Position numbers and translations under genes: made by a program. Under the pieces are notes generated by a model. That model searched no databases, had not been told where the DNA came from, and saw nothing but the letters and a program-made list of their open reading frames with translations. This document shows, piece after piece, positions 45,554 to 58,090 of a stretch of DNA of 64,000 bases. Each line of letters begins with the position of its first letter. Within the stretch, counting starts at the first letter, position 1. The stretch is from Sinotaia quadrata (taxonomy: Eukaryota; Mollusca; Gastropoda; Architaenioglossa; Viviparidae), in the NCBI GenBank assembly GCA_028829895.1, contig CM054180.1:97400135-97464134 (forward strand), read 5' to 3'.

Positions 45554-47688
45554 TGTCAAGGAGTCAATGCAAATTATACTGGACCTCCTAACCCGCATTC
45601 AATGAATTCATTATATTTAGTTTTATGGACACGGTCCTTTTCAGTGAATTCATTATATTTAGTTTTATGGACACGGTCCTTTTCAGTGAATTCATTATAT
45701 TTAGTTTTATGGACACAGTCCTTTTCAGTGAATTCATTATATTTAGTTTTATGGACACAGTCCTTTTCAGTGAATTCATTATATTTAGTTTATGGACACG
45801 GTCCTTTTCAGTGAATTCATTATATTTAGTTTTATGGACACAGTCCTTTTCAGTGAATTCATTATATTTAGTTTTATGGACACGGTCCTTTTCAGTGAAT
45901 TCATTATATTTAGTTTTATGGACACAGTCCTTTTCAGTGAATTCATTATATTTAGTTTTATGGACACAGTCCTTTTCAGTTAATTCATTATATTTAGTTT
46001 TATGGACACAGTCCTTTTCAGTGAATTCATTATATTTAGTTTATGGACACAGTCCTTTTCAGTGAATTCATTATATTTAGTTTATGGACACAGTCCTTTT
46101 CATAAAAATTGCATAATCGATACGCTCTAGTGCGCACACTGCATTCAGGAAGAGGAGAGACTGGCTCCAGTTATGTAATATTTTAGACAATGGCCGATTG
46201 TAGGTCATATCCAAGCATGACACGTGACTAATAGATTTCCCGCCACAAATTCTTATGCTTCTTTAAATACCACATACTGCCACAAATCTTTATTCACGAG
46301 GAAGGAGACGGACTTGAAGACACTTGTCTAGTCATTAGCGAGATTCCGTGAATCATCACCAGAATACCCGCTGCTAAGATCGTATTTTCATACTAACAGG
46401 CAACACATTGATTTCTTAAAATATTGCTTTGTATTTCATTAAGATTCATTGTGCAAATTTGTATATCTATTATTGCAGAATTTGTATTTATTGCATTTTC
46501 TCCAATCATGTGGCTTGACAAACTGTGTGGCTAAACTAAAATATTTGCATTTCTAAAATTGATTGTTAAATTGAGAAACAATAATTTTATTAAACTAAAT
46601 TACCTGAATTGTAACTGCAGAACGTCTGTGCACGTTTATTGTAAATTTTCATATGACAATTTTAATTCACTTTGGGTGTATAATTTTTGCTTTAATTGTA
46701 ACACGCATGTGCTTTATTTAAATTGCATTTGATTTTCCTTTCAACAAATTTCTCATTGTAAAATATTAATGTTTTCTTTGAAATGTTTAAAATCTTTTGC
46801 AGGTTTTATTCTGTATTTAATTGTAACATGCATAAATATAATTGACTTGTATCTTTATTGTGTAAATTTAAATATTGATGTAAAGATACTGTGATGGTCA
46901 GTGAAATAGTAAGCTATTGTCTAAACCACGTGTTAGAATTGTGAGACTATAGGATTGTCGCTCATAGGAATTTATTATATTTCCAGAGCGGGTTTCTTGT
47001 TCCTGGTTTTCGTTTCTTCGTTGGGACTCAGGTCTATGTTCAACCTGTTTCCTTGGTGTACTCTTGAGCTTTGGGATGGTTGGAGCTACCCTAAGTGTGT
47101 TGTGTCTACGAGACGCTGATCTTGTGACTAGGAGTCAAGATCGATAACTGACGGCCACCTCTGAACCACTATATCCAACTGCGTACCTGTTGGGGGAACA
47201 AGTGTGCCATTACTTCACAATTGAATGACCAGCTAAGTGCAGAGGGTCTGATCACCTGAACTATAAAGTGACTCTTTTTAGCAATCCAACACAAATCGGA
47301 CAGTAGCATTGATATGACCGAAATCACGTAATCTCTGATTATCTTTTTATTGTTAATTTTGTATTAAATCTTTTAACTGTTTTACAATTACAATAGTTGA
47401 CTAATTCATGCGTGAAAGACCAAAATAGGAACTGGGTGGGGGCTGAGAGTGCTTTGTTTACACAAGTTTGCCTGTCTTTAAATTTATTGGCTTAAACTAT
47501 GAGTGTGGAATTTAACTAGACTGAAGGGTGAATTTGGGAAACCGGTCTGTTGTCAGAATAAGTGGAAAGGAATTTAATTGGACTGAAGGGTGAATTTGGG
47601 AAACCGGTCTGTTGTCAGAATAAGTGGAAGGAATTTAATTAACTAAAATTCTAATTCTTAAACAGGGTCTTTACCGGGGAATGTAACA
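45554..47688 (+). mobile_element. Solo LTR related to the Gmr1-like family, target duplication CAGAC
   Basis: 2135 bp from TGTCAAGG to GGAATGTAACA, flanked by CAGAC at 45549-45553 and 47689-47693. Copy A has the uninterrupted site (cagactctgcttaat, 22424-22438). It shares the TGTCA...GTAACA ends and blocks such as aaccggtctgtt and cagggtct with the LTR at 15392-17012, but is clearly a different subfamily. About 500 bp of its length is a 42-bp minisatellite near the start. No internal coding region remains. Confidence 0.85.
45597..46105. repeat. 42-bp minisatellite inside the solo LTR
   Basis: About twelve units of gtgaattcattatatttagt with tttatggacacagtcctttt. A cggtcc/cagtcc variant alternates among units, and three units have lost one T. 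Divisibility by three gives artefact frames on both strands. Confidence 0.95.
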
Positions 47689-47849
47689 CAGACTCAGCAT
47701 AATGCAAAGCTGGAGAGTAAAATAAAGAATTTTCTATTAATTATTCTCTTAACAACTGATTCTTATTACACGTAGTTATATATTTATGTGTGTCTACTAA
47801 AACACTTATGTCTTTAAAACATGTCTGTCGCTAAGAATATGTGCAATGG

Positions 47850-48305
47850 TATTAATAGCAATTCAGATGGTACTAGTTGGCAAAAGTAATAGTATCAGCA
47901 GTAGTATTAATTCCAATTGAGATAGTACTAGTTGGCAGAAGTAATAGTAATAGGAGTATTAATAGCAACTGAGATAGTACTAGTTGGCAAAAGTAATAGT
48001 ATTAGGAGTATTATTAGCAATTGAGATAGTACTAGTTGGCAGAAGTAATAGTAATAGGAATATTAATAGCAACTGAGATAGTACTAGTTGGCAAAAGTAA
48101 TAGTATTAGGAGTATTAATAGCAATTGAGATAGTACTAGTTGGCAAAAGTAATAGTATCAGGAGTATTAATAGCAACTGAGATAGTACTAGTTGGCAAAA
48201 GTAATAGTATTAGGAGTATTAATAGCAATTGAGATAGTACTAGTTGGCAAAAGTAATAGTATCAAGAGTATTAATAGCAAATGAGATAGTACTAGTTGGC
48301 CAAGT
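47850..48305. repeat. 51-bp minisatellite, about nine copies
   Basis: Units of gagatagtactagttggcaaaag with taatagtattaggagtatta. The array begins at the right edge of copy B. It decays into an irregular GTAGTA-rich stretch up to about 48500. Confidence 0.9.
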
Positions 48306-49669
48306 GGCACTAGAAATGGTAGTAGTAGTTATAGTAGTAGTAGGTCTTGGAATAGAAGCAGTAATGGTAAGAAATCATAACATTTTTAATAACAGCAGTA
48401 TATCAATAGAGGTAACTACAGTAGAAGTAGTGTTGAATAGCAATAGTAGTCGCAGTAGTAGATTTTATATTAGTAATAGCAGAAGCAGTAGTGATCATAA
48501 TTGTATGCGGGTAGAATTTGTAATGGTAAAAGCATCACTGGTAATCAGAGTAATCATAGCAGTAGTAATATTATGTGATCACTCATTTATCAGATTGCAA
48601 TGCCCAAATTAGAAGGACATATTCATGGGAAATATTGATATATTAAGGGCCTTGATAAGACCAGCCAAAAATAATGAATTAGTATATTTTAATTTCTTCT
48701 TTATTAACTTTGTGAATGAACGAGTCATAGATATAAATAATGAGTTAACAGATTGTATAAAGTTAGAAAATTTGAATTTGAGTGTCTACGAATATATATA
48801 TATATGTAATCCACTAGTATATTAATAATTTAGTTATTAATGCACAATAAACGGTATAGTGTGGTTTACCTTCCCGATATTTCAGTCGGGAGCAAGGAAC
48901 TGGGAGATAGATGTAAATAAAAAATAAAATTCTTCCTAAAATATCTTCAAAAAATATAAGAAAATAATAATGTTTTAAAAATCCGGCAATTAAAATTTGT
49001 TTCTTGCTGTCTAGAACTCACATATTATTTCTAGTTCATCTTCAAGAGCACTCATTTGTTCTCTTCTCATTCTACCTGTCTTCATTTTAATGAATTTATT
49101 TTTTCGTATCTAAACAATTCTTGTGATATTTCCCAATTACTTTGGAAAGGGGAACAGCCAGAAGTGAACTACATCTCTGAATCTGCGTTTACTTCCCTTG
49201 GATTATAAAATGCCAACATGGAACGGCACGAGTTTTATCACTAGTGGTTAGAAGGTTCGAGAACATTACATTTCTTTCTACAACTTGCTTAAATTTTATT
49301 AGCTGATTCCTCTTTTCGTGGTTGTTACTCAATTCTTTGTATATTTTTGCGATTAATAGTGTCGTATAGGATTTTAAAGAGTTTCTATTTCTTCGTCGAC
49401 TCTTGGCAATTGATTAATTGTTTGCTCAATATGAGTAGACATCTGTGTGAATTTTCTGTTTCAGAGTTTCCCCCGTTGTTAAACATTTTATGTTTCATTG
49501 TTTATACTTGCATTATTTATTTGTACCGTTTATAAAGGAACATTTGTTCTGTTCATAATACATTAAAGAAAGAAAGAACTTTTCAAAATATTTCTTTTGT
49601 TCTGAGACTGCAAACCCGTCACAAACTTTCTATATGCATTCGTGCTTTCCGACCAGTCTGGCTAGGTTA
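48306..49669. other. Unannotated stretch
   Basis: Low-complexity GTA/ATAGCA-rich DNA at first, then ordinary AT-rich sequence. A short inverted repeat, cttcccgatatttcagtcgggag (6-bp arms TCCCGA/TCGGGA), lies near 48870-48892. No gene seen; short open frames lack domains. Confidence 0.4.
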
Positions 49670-50112
49670 TCTGCCCATAGTCAGTGAATGTAAAGGTTAT
49701 CTGCCCATAGTCAGTGAATGTAAAGGTTATCTGCCCATAGTCAGTAAATATAAAGGTTACCTGCAACCTATAGTCAGTAAATGTAAAGGTTACCTGCAAC
49801 CCATACTCAGTGACTGTAAAGGTTATCTGCCCATAGTCAGTGAATGTAAAACGTTACCTGCAACCCATAGTCAGTGAATGTAAAGGTTATCTGCCCATAG
49901 TCAGTGAATGTAAAGGTTACCTGCAACCTATAGTCAGTAATTGTAAAGGTTACCTGCAACCCATAGTCAGTGAATGTAGAGGTTATCTGCCCATAGTCAG
50001 TGAATGTAAAGGTTATCTGCCCATAGTCAGTGAATGTAAAGGTTATCTGCTATCCATAGTCATTGAATACAAAGGCTACATGCTACCCACAGTTAGTGAA
50101 TGCAAAGGATAT
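49670..50112. repeat. 30/33-bp minisatellite, about fourteen copies
   Basis: Two unit types are mixed: aaggttatctgcccatagtc (30 bp) and aaggttacctgcaacccatagtc (33 bp), both with agtgaatgt. Both lengths keep one frame open over 95 codons, which I regard as artefact. Confidence 0.92.
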
Positions 50113-50569
50113 TTGGGAGGCCTGTGATATTTTGTTAATTTATCATGGCATTGTTCATCCTCGGACATTTTGATAAGCCATTAAAATCTTACCTTCCGTG
50201 ACCAGCCAATCAGAAGCAAAGAAGACACTCGGCCGACACAATTAACAAGTTCGAGTGTGGACAAGGGCATTATCTCAACTTACCAAGTGAAATTAAATTA
50301 AAAGTTAACGATTAGATGACGTTCTGGTAAGCAACAGAGAAAAATGCCAGTGGCTAAGAGCACTTTTAATAAACATTTCTAAAGTCGATTTTCATTGTTC
50401 TGTGATAACTTAGTTTTTATTTATGGACTGTTTGTATAAAAGTGGAAACGCCGAATTCGGCTATTGAAAACTGTTATCACTTTTCCCTGAATCTCTCTGT
50501 GGAAATGAGAGTGTTCCTGAGAATGCGGACATTGAAACAAGACTGTTGTTGAATCTTTCAAAAGCTCTC

Positions 50570-50886
50570 TTTGTCCTCTCTCTTTCTCTCTCTGCCTCTT
50601 CTCTTTTTGCTTGCCTCTTTCGCTCTTTCTGCCTGCCCCTTTCTTTTTCTGTCTTGGTGTCTTATCTTTTTCTCTTTCTGCTTACTTATCATACTCTTTC
50701 TGTCTTCCTCTCTCTACATTCTTTGCTTGCTTCTACTTGCCTCTTTGTTAATCTCTTTTACATGCCTATTTTACTTTTTCATTCTTTCTCTTTTTACCTG
50801 CCTCTCTCTCCCTCTAACTCTTTTCTCGTTTTCTCTCTTTCTGCCTGCAGTGTGTCTTTCTCTCTCTGTCTTTGTCTCTTTTTGTT

Positions 50887-50975
<89 letters not shown>
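50570..50975. repeat. Polypyrimidine tract ending in a pure (TC)n run
   Basis: About 300 bp of irregular CTTT/CTCT-rich sequence followed by uninterrupted (TC)n from about 50889 to 50974. It yields leucine/serine-rich or arginine/glutamate-rich frames that are artefacts. Confidence 0.93.
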
Positions 50976-50977
<2 letters not shown>

Positions 50978-53109
50978 ACGACCCTGTTGGAAGCATCCAG
51001 CCATACTCTGCCTGAGTAGGTGTTATTGTTCCGGCAACGTGACAAATTTAACTGAAAGACAAACCTTTTACTCTTCTTTTTCTTAAAAAAAAAAAAATGG
51101 GGGGAGGAGGTAACTGGGTAAACCGACTACCTGCTCACTTCAGTGCCCACCGCCATCAGCGCGAGAGTTATCCTTGTATGCAGCACTAATTTAGCCTTTC
51201 GCCCACGGGATGCTAAAAATAACTCAGAACATTCAGAGCTGAATTTGTTTTGGCATCTCTGGTACCGACGCAGCCGGTGTAAATCGACCTGCAGGCTAAA
51301 CATTTCTATTTCTGTACGAAATAATTTTCACATTTTTTGAAAAAATAAAAATTATGATTCAAACTTTGATTACGTTGATTACGTATTCCAGATCGTGATT
51401 TTGACATTTTTTATTCTAGAACTAGAAAAATTCGCCGACAGCATGATAGAAATCTCAGTAATTATAAATTTTTTTTGGTGAATTTAATTCATTTTCTTGT
51501 GAAATATTACATCGCTCACTCATGCGTCTTATCTCAAGCATACACACGCACACGTGTTATCACGCGTGCATCCACATACGCATGAGAGAACACACATTTC
51601 GTTGTTGTTTAATCCCAGTAACAATTCAACAGTTTTAAGTCGCCCTTCTCTATATCTGTCTACCAACTTCATTTACAACATCTGAAAGTCGACCTTTGCT
51701 TCAGTGTCCATCAATTTCAACTCTGCATCTCTAAAATCGCCTTTCTCTTCAGTACTAAATGTCGTCTATCATTTTCAGTTGAGCCTTAGCTTGCTCTCTT
51801 CTCCAGTAACATATCAACTACAGTACAGCATCATCCACTTCAGTAACAAATGTCTGCCGATTTCCGTTTAGCCTCAGTAACTTGCCTTTCGCATGACATC
51901 TCATCAGCACCTGCCCTTAGTTTCAGTAATCCAATATCTGTCGTCTGCCGCGTCATTGATTTCGCGGTAACGTGTCACTTGGCGTGGGTGGAAGAGCTGT
52001 CTGCTAATCCTGGCCACGACAGATGTTTGTCACTTCTACTTTCTTCATTTCATCCTGCTACGACTGGCTACAATCTAGGGGACTACAAAAAAAATAATAA
52101 TTTACATGTATAAAATAAGAAACGACTGTGGTTACAGGCTACGGCTACATAAAGGCTCTTTCTACGACTACAGATTTCAGCTAGAATCGTGCCTTCAATC
52201 TAAGGCATAGTCATACATTTCATGTAAGTGTAAGCTATCTCATTACTGTCTGCTATTTAAAGAAGAATGAAAAATTGATTATATAATTCCTCGAAACGTT
52301 GTCAGTGCATAATGAAACTAAATTAGGCCCTATAATTCTTACCACAACTTAGCAATAAGCAAGGATAAAGTAGACAACAAGGTAGCAGAATAAAATCTTA
52401 TTATATATTTTGTTTACAGGCGACACGTAAAAGACTTTTCTGCTAATACATTCCAGCGTTCGGGACTCTGTCGCAATTCAAAGCTGTAAATATTTTTCCC
52501 TATACACAGAGTGGCACAGTCATAATTTCTTCTCAACTCAGCACTGACACTGACAGTTATTGTGGTAAACGTTCCGTGTATACCTACCTCTATTCTGAGT
52601 CGTCTGCTCATTTTGCAGAAATTGACAATTTAAAATACTACACCCTAATCTTATGCCTAACCTTAATCTGCTGTGAGTATATTGTTCTTGTTTTATGAGA
52701 AAGATTAACTCCAACATATCTTGAAAATATCACTTAGATCTAAGAAATGTATAAGTGAACTTGGTGATTTGCTTAGGAATCATGACCCTATGAACCTTCG
52801 CACACATCATTCATGTTATCTGCACATTCGCAAAGTAAATGGAGTACCACATAATTATCTTCTATTCTATTAAGTTCGTGTTGAATAACCTGTGCTGATA
52901 AAATTTTCTTCCGCATTATTTATCGTACTCTATCTGCTACATCGTAACGTTTATTTAGTTTCTTGTTTCATGCGCAGGAGGGTACGGGATAAATTCTTCC
53001 CGTCTGAACATCATAAACCAAGGGTACGTAACTCTCAAAAACCTTATCCATTCGGCAATAAAAGCTCGTTCGAAAATATAATTCAAAAGTTTAATCATCG
53101 TATATACGT
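50976..53109. other. Unannotated stretch
   Basis: It contains a poly(A) run near 51086. An irregular region at 51600-51860, where ttcagtaac-like phrases recur at uneven spacing, may be a very old array. No gene or transposon is supported. Confidence 0.4.
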
Positions 53110-53400
53110 GTTTAATACTGGCAAGTGTTCAGTTACCAGTGAAATTTGAACTGGTTTTGGCAAGTGTTCAGTAACCAGTGAAATTTGACTTTGGTTTGGC
53201 AAGTGTTCAGTTACCAGTGAAATTTGAATTGGGTTTGGCAAGTGTTCAGTTATCAGTGAAATTTGAATTGGGTTTGGTAAGTGTTCAATTACCAGTGAAA
53301 TTTGAATTGGGTTTGGCAAGTGTTCAGTTACCAGTGAAATTTGAATTGGGTTTGCAAGTGTTCAGTTACCAGTGAAATTTGAATTGGGTTTGGCAAGTAA
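53110..53400. repeat. 39-bp minisatellite, seven copies
   Basis: Units of ggcaagtgttcagttaccag with tgaaatttgaattgggttt. Some units differ by one base and one lacks a G. Confidence 0.93.
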
Positions 53401-53789
53401 CTTATTTTAATATAAAAGGTGACTAGTGTGAGTACAGCTTTGCACTTTAAGAGATTGGCAGATTTTAATACAGCATTTACAGTATTCCCCTAGTGTGTCC
53501 TTGCCTTCAGCTTTTTCTTAACCCGCTCAAACGTCTGTATCCTAGTCCTCTAATCATCAGTTAGTATTATCATCTCCAATACTTGGTATGGGAGCGGGGA
53601 GAAGGTGGGGGAAGAGAATATTCACCTGTCACTTGTCATCGAGACAGTCAATCGCACGTCGCGAAAAGTCTTCCAGTCTGTTTACTTTTCTTAAAATAAT
53701 AATTTTAAAAAGTGACGCTTGTGACTCGCTGGCCCCGGCAATACAAATGACGCGAACGAAGCCCAACAACGATTAATTTTAAAGCCACA

Positions 53790-54090
53790 GCTCAGTGCTT
53801 GCTCGAGCTGCACCGAAACCGGAAAATTCTGCGTAGTGGCGTAGTGGGGTTACCGTACTAAAGTTTTAGTCAAATCAGGAAAATCTGCGGGAAGTGTAGG
53901 GCGCGTTTTACTTTGAAGCGACCTTGAACTGGGTTGGGTTTTCTTAATTTGAATTTAATTTTCTTGCTCGAACTGCACTAAAGCCGGAAAATACTGCCTA
54001 GTGGGGTTACCCTACTAAAGTTTTAGTCAAACCAGGAGATCCTGCGGGATATGTAGGGAGCGTTTTACATACTTTGAATCGACCTTGAAC
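53790..54090. repeat. Tandem duplication of an approximately 160-bp segment
   Basis: The segment starting cttgctcgagctgcaccgaa near 53797 recurs near 53962 with about 85-90% identity. Both copies include gtggggttacc, aaagttttagtcaaa and gaccttgaact. Confidence 0.8.
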
Positions 54091-54199
54091 TTTAAAAAAA
54101 ATAAATAAATCACTCTTTTTTTAAAAAATAGTGACGATAAGAGAAATGCCTATTGTTTGGAGTTTTATTATGTTCTAAGAAAGAGAAGTTGTTGTTACG

Positions 54200-54340
54200 C
54201 GTTAATTAGCGCTTTGAGTTCTCCAAAGTTATCTTTGCCTCTCATTGCGTTGATTGCAATATTCTAGTTAGTGCTTTGAGTTCTCCAAAGTTATCTTTGC
54301 CTCTCATTGCGTTGATTGCAATATCACTAGTTAGTGCTTT
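54200..54340. repeat. 66-bp doublet
   Basis: The block gctttgagttctccaaagtt...gcgttgattgcaatat is present twice in tandem, with near-perfect identity. A third partial start (tagtgctttc) follows. Confidence 0.85.
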
Positions 54341-54661
54341 CCGTTTCGATCCAATTGCAGATGAGTGCGGCGATTAGGAAGAGAGGAAAGCCCGGAGGGT
54401 GTGTGAAGAGGTAAAGATTGAAGACGTACTATGTGAAGCCTCGGAGACTTGGTATAAGCAGTTTAATACAACGGGAAAGGAAATATGGAGTCCACTAACG
54501 CCTATGTGTCTCTTTTGGTCGTAACATTGTGTGGATAATAAAAGTATGAAGTCTTTTTCGTGCAGAATCATCAATGAACTGTTGCATGTGTAATATGTGT
54601 GTCTCAGTATATGTGTCTAGGTATATGCGTGTGAATTTATGCCTTATGTCTTTAATTAGTG

Positions 54662-54932
54662 CAGTGGTTCTGAGCCTTTAAACCTCTAAGGACCACTTTT
54701 CCAGCTACATATAAGTTGCGGGCCACAAGATATACAAATTATTTTAGCGCGAAATCGATTTATGCCGGAAGTGCTTCCCCAAATTCAATCAACACAATTT
54801 ATTGGTTACATACATACTAGATAAAACGCTTCCCCAAGTTCAATCAACACACTTTATTGGTTACATACAGAGTGGATAAAGCAGTCTCGGACTACCCGAT
54901 AAAGCGCCGCGGACCACAGGTTGGGACCATTG
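54662..54932. mobile_element. Possible hAT-like MITE
   Basis: The left end cagtggttctgagcctttaa with ggaccactt, and the right end ccgcggaccacaggttgggaccattg, form imperfect inverted repeats of the kind seen in hAT-type elements. The element would be about 271 bp and noncoding. An 8-bp target duplication is not evident, so it would be old. It contains an internal direct repeat (cttccccaaattcaatcaacac, twice). Confidence 0.35.
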
Positions 54933-57411
54933 CCGTTATGTATGGTTTTCATATGTATAGCTCTGAGTGTGTCTAAGAGCAAGCCTCGAAAATCCCACTC
55001 ACAAGCTCGCAATTTGCGAGTGAAAAATATCTTTTGCAATCTCACAAAATAACAAGTATGCTATCATAAGGCGATAATTTTTCACACACAAAAAATCGTG
55101 ATTTTCTATCGGCTTTATAAGAAAATAATTTAATTGTTGGCAATCAATTTCACTTTTGTTTCAGATCAGACACGAGTCGCGATTGCCGAGAGCATAGAGT
55201 TAGAATAACAATAATAATAATTTACTTCTACGTCTTCAACGCGTGCAAAGCGCGGGCGGGAGGCATATTTGGTGCATAGGTACCCTTATCTTTCCGCGTG
55301 TTGTCAGCTGCGGTGTAGGTAAAAATGTCCCGATTCCGATTGCAAATTTTACGAAATTTGAGGTGAAGGCAGATCCGTGTTTGATCCATGAAGGGTAAAA
55401 AAATCTTTGCAAAAATTGAAATAACGCCTCAAGGTAGTCGGAAAATTTTGAATAAGAGAAACTCCATCATATCTAACCAAATTCAAAATAAATTTTTAAC
55501 AAGCACTGAAAGAAGTTTGAAAAATGTGTCCGTACTTTTGAACTGAGCACTAAAAATGCAATACCCGGCTACCCCGAGATTACTGAAGATGCCACTTTGA
55601 CTGTCACAGCGTTACGACTGACACAGCGTTACGACTGACTCAAGTAACTGTGTAACGTTATTTTTCTTTTCCCAGAATTGTCATACTCGACTTGAGAGCA
55701 GTAATGAAGCCGAACCTTTTACAAGCGATCTTTTTAAAGTTGAGATTATCATTACTAAATATATTTTCAGGATTTTTGTATTGTATTATACTACGATTGA
55801 AAATTAGTTTTAAAATGAAATCTATCAAAGCAAGTTCTTCATTTATTTAAAACCTATACCGTTGTGGAGTCAAGGGCAAATGATGCCTGTCTTACTAACA
55901 ATTGTATCTTCAATCATTTATTAAGCTCTTTGATGTTTTCATCTTTTGTATTATACATTTCTTTACGCGATCGCAGCCAGATGACGTAATGGATCGTCTC
56001 TGACATCACTCATCACGGGCGAGAAAAGAGAGAGAAGAACTATGATTGAGGTCATGTTTATGAGATGTGTCATATGAGATGAATGAAGCATATAAAGGAC
56101 GATGACAGACACGTGAACTGTAAAATGACTAAGTATGAACGTGCTCTGGGAGATGACTCAATGTTTACTGAATGAAATCTGAACACTCATGTCAACTGAC
56201 ATTAACATGACGTGTACACTGACATGCGGGTTGACAGTCCAATGGAATAGGTTCACCTTCAACTCAACTGAGGCTAATCTTCTCTTTTGATCAAGAAAGG
56301 GACGCTATTTAAGTTCTGAGCACAGCTGGGTTTTACTGATCAGCAGGCTAGGGAGGACGGAACTTTAAAATTCAACTTGTGCAGTTTCTACTCTTCTGGA
56401 TTGTTACCCTGAAGTAGAGTCACGCACCACGTTGTGAAGTTACTACTCTTTCTGGATTGTGACCCTAAGTAGTGTCACGCTATGCAGTGAGGGCAGCAGT
56501 GTGTAGATCTTTTTTTTAATTTACTTTCCTACTCACAAAGGTACATACATGCATTTGCTCGTCTGTATTTACTCCAGATCTTTAGGGTGCAAACAATTAT
56601 CAAATGACTTTTGTTTGACTGGTTAGTCGGTTGATCGTTTGCTCGACTGGCTGAATGTTGTGGGTGAATGTGGGTGTGAGTGAGCTAACGGTTGGTTGGT
56701 TGCTAGTACTTTGGATTGATTGGCTCTGTTTGAATTGGCAGATCTTTACTTTGGATTGGTTTAGTTTGGTTTGGTTACTTGCTTAAAAACTGTGTAGGTG
56801 TTAGTGAAGTTCTGGAGAAAACATAGTTGTAGGCATTTGTGTTTTTAAAACATCGATTAACTTAAATTATCTCATTATTAGCATTTGAATCAATGGAAAA
56901 ATATAAATGGTGCGTCTCAATTCCTTTGGTGAAAATTTACCTGGAATTTTTTTAACTTCCTTCCTCCGAACTGTCTTTAGTGTCTGTATCTATATGTGAG
57001 TGAGTTTGTGTGTGTGTACGTGTATAAGAATATATATAGATATGCGTATTTGTTCAGGTATGTGTTAGTATGCAGTATAAACTGACGATCAGTACATGTC
57101 TTTAATAATTGCGTGCTTTCTTCTGTAAGTGCTTTGTTTTCAAGAGTACACTTTCTTTTTGTCTAGTTAATTAATTTCCGCTTCCCGGCTTAATGCCGCT
57201 CCCATTGGCTGATCGAAGCGTCTTAGCATCCACACAGCTTGACGAAATGATTATTCCCCCTGGTTATCAATATGACGCTTGGCTGCGTCTCCTGACTGTC
57301 ATAAGGCCATCACATCCCCCACCTTGCGGCACGACGTATTTTGCTTACCAAAATTGTTTGTGTTGCGCACAACGATTGTGTGCGCAATTTTTACGTTATA
57401 TTGTTCGCGCG

Positions 57412-57416
<5 letters not shown>
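54933..57416. other. Unannotated stretch
   Basis: No gene recognised. A small palindrome, ctcgcaatttgcgag, lies near 55007. A doublet of about 65 bp (tactcttctggattgttaccct and tactctttctggattgtgaccct) lies at 56385-56485. The stretch 57180-57380 is less AT-rich and gives an open frame, but it has no domain. Confidence 0.4.
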
Positions 57417-57467
<51 letters not shown>

Positions 57468-57472
57468 TGTGT
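57410..57472. repeat. (GT)n microsatellite
   Basis: Almost pure GT dinucleotides. Confidence 0.95.
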
Positions 57473-57859
57473 TAAGAGTAATAGTGACTGAGATCGGAGA
57501 GGTAAAATAATCAATTATTTTTCAAATATATTTATAAGAGAATCTCAAAATGAAGAAATGTTTAGAAGCTTCTCTTTATCGCCTTTGTAATGTGTGCGTG
57601 TGTGCATTCATGTGTTTAAGTGGACCAGTATGTGTGTTTGAAAGTATGGATATTTAGTCTCTCTTGATTGACAGTTATGTATTTCCTGCAGTTCATCATA
57701 CTGTGTGTTCGTGTGTGTGAATATGTGAAATGGTTTTATCTACCTTTTAAGAAGGCTTGAAAGTAGTCCCCCTTTGTTAAAGAGAAATCATACAGCAAGA
57801 CATTTGTCTTCCATAAACTCCAAAGCTGCCATTCTCTTAATAATTCTTCAGACATCTCC

Positions 57860-58090
<231 letters not shown>

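Larger units (their letters stand above)
25780..47833 (+). repeat. Segmental duplication, copy B
   Basis: Direct-orientation partner of 9010-22575. It is longer because of a 2.1-kb segment at about 28050-30173, the 8.3-kb LTR retrotransposon (32769-41043), a 1.1-kb segment at about 42780-43845, a 2.1-kb solo LTR (45554-47688) and larger minisatellites. It lacks the roughly 4.95-kb segment that copy A has between 15293 and 20247; the B junction is near 42467. Confidence 0.93.

Noticed and set aside
45588..46065. Frames of 60-146 codons on both strands
   Set aside because: They are produced by the 42-bp array inside the solo LTR.
48244..48612. 122-codon plus-strand frame of valine/isoleucine-rich sequence
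   Set aside because: It arises from the decayed GTAGTA-rich edge of the 51-bp array; no domain or splice support.
48870..48892. Inverted repeat TCCCGA/TCGGGA as a transcription terminator
   Set aside because: Hairpin-plus-T terminators are a bacterial feature and this is eukaryotic DNA. The arms are only six bases long.
50546..51086. Leucine/serine-rich membrane-like frames and arginine/glutamate-rich frames
   Set aside because: They are translations of a polypyrimidine tract and (TC)n microsatellite.
51850..52113. 87-codon plus-strand frame
   Set aside because: No recognisable domain, splice signals or conservation evidence; it is within the expectation for chance.
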